DNA of 64,000 nucleotides from assembly GCF_037190085.1 (NCBI RefSeq), contig NZ_JBBCJO010000012.1:434001-498000 (forward strand). The letters run 5' to 3'. The stretch is from Gemmatimonas aurantiaca (GTDB lineage: Bacteria > Gemmatimonadota > Gemmatimonadetes > Gemmatimonadales > Gemmatimonadaceae). This document shows positions 36,426 to 45,728 of this stretch, in pieces. Both the position numbers and the translations under genes were made by a program. Within the stretch, counting starts at the first letter, position 1. Every line of letters starts with the position of its first letter. The notes below the pieces were generated by a model. The model saw only the letters and a program-made list of their open reading frames with translations, was not told the DNA's origin and ran no database searches.

Positions 36426-39400
36426 ATGTTCCACCGAGCGATTTCCCGTCGCTTGGTGGCCGTCGGGGCCCTCCTGGTGCTCGCCGCTCCCCTGCACGCT
36501 GTGCAGGCGCAGACCGGTACGATCACCGGCAAGGTCACTGATGCTGCCACCAAACTCCCCATTGCCGACGTCCGTGTCGTCATTACCGGCACCACGTTCG
36601 AAGCCCAGACGGGTCGCGACGGCGAATACCGCCTGATCAACGTGCGTCCCGGCCCCGTGACCGTGTCCGCCTTCCGCATCGGCTACCGGCTGAAGCAGGA
36701 TACGGTGCGGGTCGCGACGGGAGCGACCGTTACGCTGAACCTCGAGATGACGCAGTCGGTCATCAATCTTTCGGAAGTCGTCGTCACCGGCACGGCCGGC
36801 AACCAGGAACGCAAGGCCCAGGCCGCCCTCGTGGCGTCCGTGACGGCCGCCGACGTGATCAAGGACGCGCCGGTGTCCAATATCGCCAGCATGCTGCAGT
36901 CGCGCGTGCCGGGCGTGTCCCTGACCTCGCAGTCGGGTACGAAGGGCACCGCCACCGCGATCCGCATCCGCGGCGCGTCATCCATCAACCTGTCCAATCA
37001 GCCGCTGGTCTTCGTGGACGGCGTGCGCCTGAACGAAGCCTTCACCGGCTCGGGGCAGAGTGGTCAGCAGTACGACCGCTTCAACGATCTCAACCCCGAA
37101 GAGATCGAGAGCATCGAGCTCGTGAAGGGTCCGGCCGCGGCCACGCTCTACGGTGCGGACGCGTCCGCCGGTGTCATCCAGATCATCACGAAGAAGGGAC
37201 GCGCCGGTTCCAACACGTTCTCGCAGAATATCCGGCTGGAAGGCGGTCAGATGGACCGCGCCAATGGCTGGAGCCCGGATGACAACTGGGCGGTCTGCAC
37301 CGCGGCGCTCGTCGCATCGACCAGCACCAATCCGCTCTGCCGCGGCAAGCAGGTGGGTGATCTCGTGTCGGACAATCCGCTCATGCGGGTCGGGGCCTTC
37401 CAGAAGGGCAGCCAGCGGATTCTGAACTGGAATGCCCGTGGCGGCGGCTCGAACTACGGTTACAGCCTCTCCTATGGGTCGGAAAATTCCGAAGGCATCC
37501 TGCCGAACAACGGCTTCAACCGCTACAACGTCCGCACCAACGCCAACTACGTGGCCAACTCGAAGCTCAACTTCGATGTCGGCCTTGGTCTGAGCCAGAC
37601 GTGGGCCGAACTGCCGACGAACGACAACAATGTCTACGGCTGGCTGGGTGGTGGCTTGCTGGGCAATCCGACCACGCGCAACGACTCCCCGACGGGACAG
37701 CTCACGCCGGACGGCTGGTACAGCAATCGTCACTACAACGCCATCAACTCGTACAAGCGCGACATGGTGACGAAGCGCGTCGTGAGTTCGATCACGGGCA
37801 ACTACTCCCCGGTGGAGTGGTTCACCAACCGATTCACGGTCGGCATGGACTTCGCCGCCGACAACCGTCGTGAGTTCCAGCCCAAGAACGACAGCCTCTG
37901 GTACGGCGGTCTGAACGACGGCGGCAACATGGCGCAGAATGCCCGCAACCAGGAGCGCTACACGTTCGACTGGCTCGGCAACATGAAGCGCCAGTGGGGC
38001 ACCGACTGGGAGACCAACCTGTCCTTCGGCATGCAGGTGATCTCCAGCCGCGATCAGGTGGTGGCAGCCACCGGCATCGGTTTTGTCACCAACGACAACA
38101 TCTCGATCAACTCGGCGGCCACGACCACGGGCAACAGCACGTTCACGGAACAGCGCCAGTACGGCTATCTGGGCCAGCTCCAGATCGGCCACATGAACAA
38201 GCGCTTCCTGCAGCTCGGTGTGCGTGCGGATCGCAACTCGTCATTCGGGTCCTCCGCCCCGACGTTCATTCTGCCCAAGGTGGGCGTTTCGTGGGCGATC
38301 GGCGAAGAGGACTTCTTCCAGCCGCTGTCGGGTCTGTTCTCGACGATGCGTCTGCGTGCGTCCTACGGCACCACGGGTCGCTCGCCGAATCCGGGTGACG
38401 CCATCGAGACGCTGACGGCGTCCGCCTACAACATCACGGGCGTGACCGGGTCGGGCATCCGTCTCAATCGTCCGGGACAGCCCAACCTCAAGGCCGAACG
38501 TGGGACGGAGTTCGAGGCCGGCATCGACGCCGGATTGTTCAACAACCGCGTCTCGACCGAACTGACCTACTACCGCAAGGTCACCAAGGACCTGATCATC
38601 GCCCGGCCGATCCCGCCCTCGCTCGGCTACGCGCTCAATCCGCTGGCCAACCTGGGCTCCGTGCTCAACAGCGGCCTCGAACTGGCGCTCAACGTGAACG
38701 CGCTCAATCTGCAGAACGCGCGATGGGATCTCCGTCTCGGCGCGAACACCCTGCACAACGAGCTCACCGATCTGGGTGGCGTGCCGGCGTACGCGATCGG
38801 CGGTGCCGGCCGCATCATGGAAGGCCAGCAGCTCGGTGTCTTCGTGACCAAGACCGTGCAGAGCATCGACGTGGCCAACAAGCGGGTGACCGTCGCCGAT
38901 GATTTCGTGCCGGTGGGCAACCTCCTGCCGACGATGGAGTGGAACCTCACCAACACGGTGACGCTGTTCAAGAACCTCCGCCTGTCGGCCATGCTCGACG
39001 CCAAGCGCGATTTCATGGTCGAAAACAACACCGCGTTCTTCCGCGAAACGCAGGTGCCGCGCGCGCGCAACCGGATCGACGTCAATGCGCTCTCCGAAAC
39101 GGAGAAGCTCCGTCGCTTCGGGCCGTTCTTCAACTCGAAGGGCGAGACGGTACCGGTCAACGATGCGAAGGAAGCGTACCTGGAACGCGGCGATTTCGTG
39201 CGGTTCCGCGAGCTGTCGGCCACGCTCACGCTGCCGAACAGCCTGCTGAAGGCGGTCGGGAACCGCGTACAGAACGCCTCACTCACCTTCGCGGTGCAGA
39301 ACCTCAAGCTCTGGACGGACTACACGGGCCCGGATCCGGAAGTCAATTCGCAGACCAACGCCTGGTCGCGACAGGACTTCCTGACGCTGCCGAATCCGCG

Positions 39401-39434
39401 CACCGCGATCCTGCGCCTCAACGTTTCCTTCTGA
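36426..39434 (+). CDS. SusC/RagA-type TonB-linked outer-membrane transporter
   Basis: This TonB-dependent outer-membrane channel has 1002 residues. A signal peptide (1-28, ending LHAVQA) is followed by a carboxypeptidase-D-like regulatory domain (30-115: GTITGKVTDAATKLPIADVRV), the plug (SNIASMLQSRVPGVSL, RIRGASSINLSNQPLVFVDGV in part, VKGPAAATLYGADASAGVIQIITKKG in part) and a 22-strand barrel ending LRLNVSF. The terminal Phe is the usual barrel signal. The ATG at 36426 has AAGGAG upstream. It is followed by a SusD-like gene after 14 bp. The ligand (oligosaccharide, peptide or other) is unknown: no glycoside hydrolase, sulfatase or sensor gene flanks it. Confidence 0.94.
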   Translation: MFHRAISRRLVAVGALLVLAAPLHAVQAQTGTITGKVTDAATKLPIADVRVVITGTTFEAQTGRDGEYRLINVRPGPVTVSAFRIGYRLKQDTVRVATGATVTLNLEMTQSVINLSEVVVTGTAGNQERKAQAALVASVTAADVIKDAPVSNIASMLQSRVPGVSLTSQSGTKGTATAIRIRGASSINLSNQPLVFVDGVRLNEAFTGSGQSGQQYDRFNDLNPEEIESIELVKGPAAATLYGADASAGVIQIITKKGRAGSNTFSQNIRLEGGQMDRANGWSPDDNWAVCTAALVASTSTNPLCRGKQVGDLVSDNPLMRVGAFQKGSQRILNWNARGGGSNYGYSLSYGSENSEGILPNNGFNRYNVRTNANYVANSKLNFDVGLGLSQTWAELPTNDNNVYGWLGGGLLGNPTTRNDSPTGQLTPDGWYSNRHYNAINSYKRDMVTKRVVSSITGNYSPVEWFTNRFTVGMDFAADNRREFQPKNDSLWYGGLNDGGNMAQNARNQERYTFDWLGNMKRQWGTDWETNLSFGMQVISSRDQVVAATGIGFVTNDNISINSAATTTGNSTFTEQRQYGYLGQLQIGHMNKRFLQLGVRADRNSSFGSSAPTFILPKVGVSWAIGEEDFFQPLSGLFSTMRLRASYGTTGRSPNPGDAIETLTASAYNITGVTGSGIRLNRPGQPNLKAERGTEFEAGIDAGLFNNRVSTELTYYRKVTKDLIIARPIPPSLGYALNPLANLGSVLNSGLELALNVNALNLQNARWDLRLGANTLHNELTDLGGVPAYAIGGAGRIMEGQQLGVFVTKTVQSIDVANKRVTVADDFVPVGNLLPTMEWNLTNTVTLFKNLRLSAMLDAKRDFMVENNTAFFRETQVPRARNRIDVNALSETEKLRRFGPFFNSKGETVPVNDAKEAYLERGDFVRFRELSATLTLPNSLLKAVGNRVQNASLTFAVQNLKLWTDYTGPDPEVNSQTNAWSRQDFLTLPNPRTAILRLNVSF

Positions 39435-39448
39435 GCGATAGCCGACAT

Positions 39449-40699
39449 ATGAAAAATCTCCGACGCGCTGCCAAGCGCACGGCCATCGGTTCCGCCCTCT
39501 TGCTGGGTGCCGCTGGCTGCTCCGACAAGTTCATCACCGTCACCAATCCGGATGTCATCGACGCCAGCACCGTCGATTTCAATTCCCGGGCGGCGGAACT
39601 GGCGGCCACGACACAGCAGAACTACGCGGTGGCGCTGGGCTGGCTCTCGATCTACGGGGGCTGGTTCTCCGAAGAGGCCAACGTCTCCGATACGTTCCCG
39701 ACCCGCAACGAGTTCGGTCTGCGCAACATCACCGATCAGAACACGTCGCTGAACACCGAGGTGTGGACGCTCATCTCGCGGGTCGTGCAGGCCGGTAAGG
39801 CGGTGGCGGACCTCGACCTGCCGAATCCCACCACCAACATCAACCTGGCCCGGGCCTCGACCTTCCGTGCATTCGGCATGCTGCAGATCGCCACGGATTT
39901 CTGTCAGGGCAGCTTCTCCTCGAGCGCGCCGCTGACGACCGCGCAGGTGCTCGACTCGGCCATCTTCTGGTTCTCGAAGGGCTACGATGTCGGCAAGGCG
40001 AACAACACGGCGGATGGCATCGCCCTGTCGAACGCCGCGCTGGTCGGACGGGCCCGCGCGAAGCTGCAGAAGGGGGACAATGCCGGCGCGGCGGCCGATG
40101 CCGCGCTCGTCCCGGCGGATTTCGTGTTCAACATGCGCTACACCGACGATGCCGGTAACCGCGGTCGCCTGTCCAACATCCAGTGGCAGATGAGTTTCGA
40201 CCGCGGCGCGATCAGTGTCGCGCCCTGGTACCGCCAGGACGATCCGCGCGTGACGTATCGCGTGCCGGGTCAGACCACGGCCAATCCGCAGGATCCCGTT
40301 CCGGGCGGGTTCTACCAGCAGACCAAGTTCCCCAGCTATGCCGCACCGGTGCGGCTGGCATCGAAGCTCGAAGCCAACTACATCGCCGCCGAAGCGTCGG
40401 GTGATGTGCAGGCGCAGTTGGCGCTCATCGCCGCCCGTCGGTCGGCCAATGGCCGCCCGGCGTACTCCGGCCCGACGGACGCCGCGAGCGTGAAGACGGA
40501 GCTGTACAACCAGCGCGCCCTCGAGTTCTACCTCGAAGGACGCCGTGTCGCCGACATGCGTCGGTCGCCCTCGTCGGTGACCACGATCACCCCGGCGGGC
40601 CAGCCGTATTTCAAGCCCGGCTACGGGAACGTGGGCACCAACACCTGCTATCCGCTGCCGCGTCCGGAGACGGACAACAATCCCAACTTCCCGAAGTAA
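39449..40699 (+). CDS. SusD/RagB-like outer-membrane lipoprotein
   Basis: This surface lipoprotein caps the SusC channel and helps bind substrate. It has 416 residues with a lipoprotein signal (lipobox LLGAAGC, Cys24). The SusD pattern is recognisable: DASTVDFNSRAAELAATTQ near the N-terminus, TPR-like helices, and the C-terminal RALEFYLEGRRVADMRR. It is shorter than most Bacteroidetes SusD proteins (about 500), as is usual for the version common in Gemmatimonadota. It begins 14 bp after the SusC stop and is followed by a strong terminator, so the pair is a two-gene operon. Confidence 0.9.
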   Translation: MKNLRRAAKRTAIGSALLLGAAGCSDKFITVTNPDVIDASTVDFNSRAAELAATTQQNYAVALGWLSIYGGWFSEEANVSDTFPTRNEFGLRNITDQNTSLNTEVWTLISRVVQAGKAVADLDLPNPTTNINLARASTFRAFGMLQIATDFCQGSFSSSAPLTTAQVLDSAIFWFSKGYDVGKANNTADGIALSNAALVGRARAKLQKGDNAGAAADAALVPADFVFNMRYTDDAGNRGRLSNIQWQMSFDRGAISVAPWYRQDDPRVTYRVPGQTTANPQDPVPGGFYQQTKFPSYAAPVRLASKLEANYIAAEASGDVQAQLALIAARRSANGRPAYSGPTDAASVKTELYNQRALEFYLEGRRVADMRRSPSSVTTITPAGQPYFKPGYGNVGTNTCYPLPRPETDNNPNFPK

Positions 40700-40723
40700 C
40701 GGGGACTGGGATGTGGCAGGAAA

Positions 40724-40755
40724 AAACGGGCACTGGGTTATCCCAGTGCCCGTTT
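40724..40755 (+). terminator. Intrinsic terminator after susD
   Basis: A perfect 14-bp stem (40724-40737 with 40742-40755) has a TTAT loop; the stem ends in TTT and is preceded by AAAAAA. It lies 25 bp after the SusD stop. Confidence 0.88.
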
Positions 40756-40839
40756 GTCGTTTGTGACCTCTGCGCGGTGAGCCATTCGCCTCGAAACGGA
40801 AGGTTGCAATTGCAGTCCCCGCATGCGATTCCTACGTGA

Positions 40840-41826
40840 GTGCCGCTCATCACAAGGTCTCTCCGCTGGCGCTCTACGCCAGATTCCGCCGATGCCGCCG
40901 AGTGCGCGCGAATCACGGCTGAGCACGCCCGTACCTTCTCGCTGGCCAGCCGCCTGCTCCCCGCCCACAAACGACGGGCCGCCAATGCGCTGTATGCATT
41001 CTGCCGGGTGGCCGACGATCTCGTCGATCAGGTGGACGCCGAGCCGTTCCCCGAACGCGCCGCGAAGCTGGAGGCCTACCGCACGCACCTCGCGACCGCC
41101 CTGGCCGGTACCGCCGAGGACGCGATCTTCCGCGAAGTGGCATGGGCCGTGAACACGTTCCGGATCCCCTCGGCGCCCCTGTTCGAGCTGCTTGGCGGTG
41201 TGCAGCAGGACTTGCGGGTGCCCCACTACGCCGACTGGGCCGCCGTAGCCCGCTACTGCGAGGGGGTCGCCAGCTCCGTGGGCGAGATGTGCGCCTACGT
41301 GTTCGGGCTCGGGGTGCGTGAGCCATCGGCGGCGTTCGTGGCGTCAGCGGTTCAACACGCCCGCACCCTGGGCCTGGCCATGCAGCTCACCAACATCCTG
41401 CGCGACGTGGGCGAGGATGCGCGCCGCGGGCGCTGTTATCTGCCCGCCGACGAACTCGCGCAGTTCGGTCTGTCCATCGAGGATGTCCTGCAGCGAACGC
41501 CGACCCTGCCCGGCCGCGACGGATGGGCGCCCTTCATGCGCTTCCAGATCGCACGGGCGCGTGCCCTGTACGCCGAGGCGACGCCGGGCATCGCGTTGCT
41601 GGCGTCGGATGCCCAGGGCTGTGCCCTGGCCTGCGCGGAGGGGTATGCGGGCATCCTGTCGGCCATCGAGGCCCAGCGGTACGACACGGTCTCCAGGCGC
41701 GCCCGGGTGAGTACGCCGGCCCGCGCGCGTCTGCTCTGGAAGGCCTGGCGCCATCGGGCCGCGCCGGCCCCCACCATGCCGCTACCGACAGGCCCCGCGC
41801 CACTCCGGGAAGCCCGGGCATTGTGA
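40840..41826 (+). CDS. crtB: Phytoene synthase
   Basis: This enzyme condenses two geranylgeranyl diphosphates to phytoene, the first committed step of C40 carotenoid synthesis. The 328 residues carry the two aspartate-rich Mg sites: CRVADDLVDQVD (about 55-66) and NILRDVGEDARRGRCYLP (about 190-207). The start is a GTG at 40840, giving an N-terminus that reads into ECARITAEHARTFSLASRLLP as in other squalene/phytoene synthases; no in-frame ATG exists nearby. It overlaps the next carotenoid gene (GTGA). Squalene synthase is the alternative, but the linked desaturase favours phytoene. Confidence 0.92.
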   Translation: MPLITRSLRWRSTPDSADAAECARITAEHARTFSLASRLLPAHKRRAANALYAFCRVADDLVDQVDAEPFPERAAKLEAYRTHLATALAGTAEDAIFREVAWAVNTFRIPSAPLFELLGGVQQDLRVPHYADWAAVARYCEGVASSVGEMCAYVFGLGVREPSAAFVASAVQHARTLGLAMQLTNILRDVGEDARRGRCYLPADELAQFGLSIEDVLQRTPTLPGRDGWAPFMRFQIARARALYAEATPGIALLASDAQGCALACAEGYAGILSAIEAQRYDTVSRRARVSTPARARLLWKAWRHRAAPAPTMPLPTGPAPLREARAL

Positions 41827-42755
41827 CGGAGCAGAAGATTCCGCAGCAGACGCCGCCGACATCCCTGCTGCGTGTGGCCGTGCTGGCGCTCGTGGCGCAC
41901 GCGGTGTTCAGCGCCTTTTCGGCGTTTGCCTTCGCCACCTTCCTCGTGCCGCCGTATCCGGAGTGGTTGCAGACGCCCACCAACCAGCGCGCGATGGCCA
42001 TCGGCTACACCTGGGGGGGCCAGACCACCGTGGTGCTCGGCGCCATCGCGGGACTCGCCTTTCTGATGCATGCCATCGGCAAGCGCCTGGCGCTGATCAC
42101 GTTCGTGGTGGCGTTCGTCCTGGCGCTGTCCTCGGAACTTGCCGGCACGGCCACGGGATTCCCGTTCGGCGCGTACGGCTACACCGATCAACTCGGGTAC
42201 AAGATCGGCGGACTGGTGCCGTTCAACATTCCCACGTCGTGGTTCTACATGTTGGTCGCGTCACTCGCGATCTGCGGACGGACACTCGCCGCGCGCGATG
42301 ACAATGCCTCGAAATGGTGGTGGTCGCTCGTGGCGAGTCTCGTGCTCACGGCGTGGGATGTGTCCATGGACCCCGCCATGGTGAAGACGCGCCACTGGCT
42401 CTGGCTCGGTGGCGATCTGTCCGATGCGCCTGCGTTGCTGCGTCTGATCGGCACCCCGTTCTTTTTCGGCATGCCGCTCACCAACTGGCTGGGGTGGATT
42501 CTCACGGGTGTACTGGTCGCGCGCGCCATGCTGGCCATCGTGCCACCCACCACGTGGGCCCGGCAGGTGGCACCCCATACGCTGCCGCTCGTGCTGTACG
42601 CCGTGAACGGACTGTTGCCGCTCACCATCTGCTTCGCGCAGGACATGGTGCTGGCCGGTGTGCTCGGAACGATCGCCATGGGCCTTCCGTTGCTGCTGGC
42701 TTTCCGTCGGCGATTGCCGCAACACGCCACGCAACATGCCACGCTCGCACGCTGA
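41823..42755 (+). CDS. cruF: CruF-type carotenoid hydratase (DUF422 membrane protein)
   Basis: This 310-residue protein has seven or eight hydrophobic helices and belongs to the DUF422/CruF family, which adds water to the end double bond of acyclic carotenoids to form 1-hydroxy groups. Visible conserved spots are ELAGTATGFPFGAYGYT, FNIPTSWFYM, LVLTAWDVSMDPAMVKTRHW and GMPLTNWLGW. The start is a GTG overlapping the crtB stop by 4 bp. Its place between crtB and crtI supports a carotenoid role; a product with hydroxylated acyclic ends would fit the oscillol-type pigment known in Gemmatimonas aurantiaca, which is an inference. Confidence 0.86.
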   Translation: MTEQKIPQQTPPTSLLRVAVLALVAHAVFSAFSAFAFATFLVPPYPEWLQTPTNQRAMAIGYTWGGQTTVVLGAIAGLAFLMHAIGKRLALITFVVAFVLALSSELAGTATGFPFGAYGYTDQLGYKIGGLVPFNIPTSWFYMLVASLAICGRTLAARDDNASKWWWSLVASLVLTAWDVSMDPAMVKTRHWLWLGGDLSDAPALLRLIGTPFFFGMPLTNWLGWILTGVLVARAMLAIVPPTTWARQVAPHTLPLVLYAVNGLLPLTICFAQDMVLAGVLGTIAMGLPLLLAFRRRLPQHATQHATLAR

Positions 42756-42764
42756 GGCATCGTG

Positions 42765-44276
42765 ATGCGCATCGTGGTCGTGGGCAGCGGGTTTGGTGGA
42801 CTGGCCGCGGCCATCCGCCTGCAGGCGCAGGGTCATCAGGTGACGATCGTGGAGAAGCTCGACCAGCCCGGTGGCCGCGCCTGCGTGTTCACGCAGGACG
42901 GATTCACCTTCGACGCCGGTCCGACGATCATCACCGCGCCCTGGGTGCTCGACGAACTGTTCGCGCTCACCGGCCGCACGACCGCCGACTACGTCTCGCT
43001 CGTGCGTCTCGATCCGTTCTACAACATCCGCTTCGAAGACGGGTCGGTGTTCCGCTACAACGGCGATCCCGATGCACTGCGGGCCCAGGTGCGCGCGTTC
43101 TCTCCGGCGGACGAATCGGGATATCTCCGATTCCGCGAGCAGGCCGGCGCCATCTTCGATGCCGGCATGCCGCTCATCGATCAGCCGTTCGACACGATCG
43201 GCTCCATGGTCCGCGCACTGCCCGCCATCGTGCGCACGCGCTCGGACCGTTCGGTGGCGGCCATGGCCAACGCCTGCCTGCGCGACGAACGACTGCGGCA
43301 GGTGTTCTCGTTTCATCCGCTGCTGGTGGGCGGCAATCCGTTCCGTGCGTCGTCGATGTATGCGCTCATCCACAAACTCGAGCAGCAGTGGGGGGTGCTC
43401 TTCTGCATGGGCGGCACGGGGGCGCTGGTACAGGCGTTGGTGCGGGCCTTCGAAGACCTGGGCGGGACGGTACGCTATCAGCACGAGGTGCAGCAACTGC
43501 TGATCGGTGCGAACGGTCGTGCCAGCGGTGTGCAATTCACCGACGGCCGCACGCTCGACGCCGACGCCGTGGTCTTCAATGGCGATGTGGTGCAGGCCTA
43601 CCGCACGCTGTTCCTGGCATCCACCGGATCGAGCGCATCGGCCGCATCGGCCGCGCGCCTCCGACGCCGGGCCCTTCGGCTGGAGCGCATGCGGCATTCG
43701 ATGTCGTTGTTCGTGATCTACTTCGGCACCGACCGGCAGTATCCCGATCTCGCGCATCACGAGATCCTCATGGGTCCGCGCTATCGCGAACTCCTGGAGG
43801 ACATTTTCGAGCGCAAGGTGCTGGCCGACGACTTTTCGCTCTACCTGCATCGCCCCACGGCCACCGATCCCTCGCTCGCGCCTCCGGGGCATGATGCCTG
43901 GTATGTGCTGTCTCCCGTGCCGCATCTGGGCAGCCGCACCGACTGGGAGGCTGTGGGACAGCGCTACCGCGATCGCATCATGGACTATCTCGAAGCGCGC
44001 TATCTGCCCGGGCTGTCGCATCACATCGTGACGGAGCGGCGTATCGATCCCCGGTATTTCGAGCGGACGCTCAACAGCTACCTCGGCAGCGCCTTCGGTC
44101 CGGAACCGGTACTCACGCAGTCCGCCTGGCTGAGGCCGCACAACCGTGACCGGGACATTCCGAATCTCTATTTCTGCGGCGCCGGGACACATCCGGGGGC
44201 GGGACTCCCGGGGGTCATTTCGAGCGGGAAGATCGTGGCGGAGATGATTGCGAGGAGTTCCGGGTTTCAGGTTTAG
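42765..44276 (+). CDS. crtI: Phytoene desaturase, CrtI family
   Basis: This FAD-dependent desaturase has 503 residues and introduces conjugated double bonds into phytoene. The N-terminal dinucleotide fold is IVVVGSGFGGLAAAIRLQAQG, followed by EKLDQPGGRACVF and FDAGPTIITAPW. The C-terminal signature is YFCGAGTHPGAGLPGVISSGKIV. The ATG at 42765 is preferred; a GTG one codon earlier is possible. The last codons (SSGFQV) and the stop lie inside one arm of a palindromic repeat shared with 46357-46470, so the C-terminus may have been remodelled by it. No crtE or lycopene cyclase is nearby. Related ketolases (CrtO) or 3,4-desaturases cannot be excluded. Confidence 0.92.
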   Translation: MRIVVVGSGFGGLAAAIRLQAQGHQVTIVEKLDQPGGRACVFTQDGFTFDAGPTIITAPWVLDELFALTGRTTADYVSLVRLDPFYNIRFEDGSVFRYNGDPDALRAQVRAFSPADESGYLRFREQAGAIFDAGMPLIDQPFDTIGSMVRALPAIVRTRSDRSVAAMANACLRDERLRQVFSFHPLLVGGNPFRASSMYALIHKLEQQWGVLFCMGGTGALVQALVRAFEDLGGTVRYQHEVQQLLIGANGRASGVQFTDGRTLDADAVVFNGDVVQAYRTLFLASTGSSASAASAARLRRRALRLERMRHSMSLFVIYFGTDRQYPDLAHHEILMGPRYRELLEDIFERKVLADDFSLYLHRPTATDPSLAPPGHDAWYVLSPVPHLGSRTDWEAVGQRYRDRIMDYLEARYLPGLSHHIVTERRIDPRYFERTLNSYLGSAFGPEPVLTQSAWLRPHNRDRDIPNLYFCGAGTHPGAGLPGVISSGKIVAEMIARSSGFQV

Positions 44277-44380
44277 AGTTGGGGGGTGAACAACCGGATC
44301 ACTGGTACCGGGTCACGGGTCTTGCGACCGGCAACCCACCACCCGGCTGTTCACTTCCAAACCCAGCCCCCGGAACCCAG
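44256..44380. repeat. Palindromic intergenic repeat, copy 1 (crtI 3' end)
   Basis: Two inverted arms of about 40 bp, rich in GGGTTCCGGG, GTTGGGGG and GTGAACANCCGG, meet at a central CCGGGTCACGGG region. The inner arms, 44287-44297 and 44343-44354, pair with one mismatch. The same arm sequences recur at 46357-46470. The left arm includes the crtI stop codon. Confidence 0.75.
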
Positions 44381-44436
44381 AGCCGGCGGTCCCCGGTACT
44401 GCGCGGCCCCGGCCGCGTCCCACTAGATTCCCCGGG

Positions 44437-45681
44437 ATGAACATTTCCATTACCCCGACCGAAACCGCAGGCGTCTCCCGCCGCCTGCAGATCACGGTGC
44501 CGGCCGAAACGGTGGCATCCTACGAAGACCAGGCGGCGCGTAAATACGCGACCCAGGTGCGCATTCCCGGCTTCCGTCCGGGCAAAGCGCCGCCGTCGAT
44601 GGTCCGCAAGCGTTTCCCGGAAGCGGTGCGTCAGGAAGCCGTCGAACTGGTCATCAATGACGCCTTCCGGGAAGCGATCGACCGTGAAGGATTCAAGCTT
44701 GCCGCCCAGCCGCACATCCACGACCTCAAGGCCGAACCCGGTCAGCCGATCGAATTCGAGCTGCACTGCGAAGTGCGCCCCGAGCTCGCGCTCGAGAAGG
44801 TCGAGGGGTTCACGATCACGCGCAACGAAGCCGCCGTCACCGACGAGCTGATCGAAGAGCAGATCGAACGCCTGCGTGAACAGAAGGCCGAATGGGCCCC
44901 GGTGGAAGAGAAGGCCGCGCCAGGCGACATGGTCACGGTCATCCTCTCCACGGAAGAAACCGACGGCATCCTGCCCGAAGGCAAGGAATACCGCATCGTG
45001 CTCGGCGGCGGTCAGGCCATTCCGGGCATCGAAGAGCTGATCATGGAAACCGCGCCGGGTGCGTCGTCCGAGAAGTCGGTGCGCTGGCCGGATGATTTCC
45101 CCGACGAATCGCAGCGCGGCGTGAGCAAGCTCGTGCGCGTGGTCGTGAAGGACGTCAAGCGCAAAGCCCTTCCCGCGCTCGACGATGCGTTCGCGCGCGA
45201 AGTGGGAGACTTCGACACGCTGCAGGCGCTGCGCGACGCGGTGCGGGTGGACATGAGCGAACATGTGCGTCGCGAAGCCGACGCCGATGTGCGTGGGCAG
45301 CTCATCGAGCAGATCGTGACCGCGAACCCGTTCGACGTGCCGCAGGCGTGGGTGCGTCAGCTCGTGGACGGCTACATGCAGATGTACGGCGTGCCCGACA
45401 CGCAGAAGCAGACGTTCGCGCAGGAGTTCATGCCGATGGCGGAACGTCAGGTGCGTCGTGACGTCATCATCGACACGCTGGCCGAACGCGAGTCACTCGC
45501 CGCCAGCGCGGCCGATGTCGACACGAAGGTGGAAGAACTCGCGAAGGCCCGGAACGCCGATCCCGGCCAGGTGTACGCGCAGCTCCAGAAGTCGGGTCGT
45601 CTGACCGAGATCGAGCGCGAACTCACCGAAGAGCGCGTGTTCAACTGGCTGCTCGAGAAGAATCCCATCACGGCGGCCTGA
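44437..45681 (+). CDS. tig: Trigger factor
   Basis: This ribosome-bound chaperone and prolyl isomerase has 414 residues. The N-terminal ribosome-docking domain holds the signature VRIPGFRPGKAPPSMV (about 42-57). A FKBP-like domain is at about 150-235 (PGDMVTVILSTEE, LGGGQAIPGIEELI), and a helical C-terminal arm follows. The start is an ATG at 44437. It stands 48 bp before clpP, the common tig-clpP-clpX arrangement. Confidence 0.96.
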   Translation: MNISITPTETAGVSRRLQITVPAETVASYEDQAARKYATQVRIPGFRPGKAPPSMVRKRFPEAVRQEAVELVINDAFREAIDREGFKLAAQPHIHDLKAEPGQPIEFELHCEVRPELALEKVEGFTITRNEAAVTDELIEEQIERLREQKAEWAPVEEKAAPGDMVTVILSTEETDGILPEGKEYRIVLGGGQAIPGIEELIMETAPGASSEKSVRWPDDFPDESQRGVSKLVRVVVKDVKRKALPALDDAFAREVGDFDTLQALRDAVRVDMSEHVRREADADVRGQLIEQIVTANPFDVPQAWVRQLVDGYMQMYGVPDTQKQTFAQEFMPMAERQVRRDVIIDTLAERESLAASAADVDTKVEELAKARNADPGQVYAQLQKSGRLTEIERELTEERVFNWLLEKNPITAA

Positions 45682-45728
45682 GTCGCCGTCCACCGCAACC
45701 GTATCGCATCCCGTACCGGAGAGTCGCA

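Noticed and set aside
36067..36426. A 119-codon frame upstream of susC
   Set aside because: Amino-acid composition is not protein-like, no ribosome-binding site, and it ends at the susC start; more likely leader DNA.
42261..44192. A 643-codon minus-strand frame opposite crtI and cruF
   Set aside because: Composition is that of a shadow frame, with no motif; both plus-strand genes are well supported.
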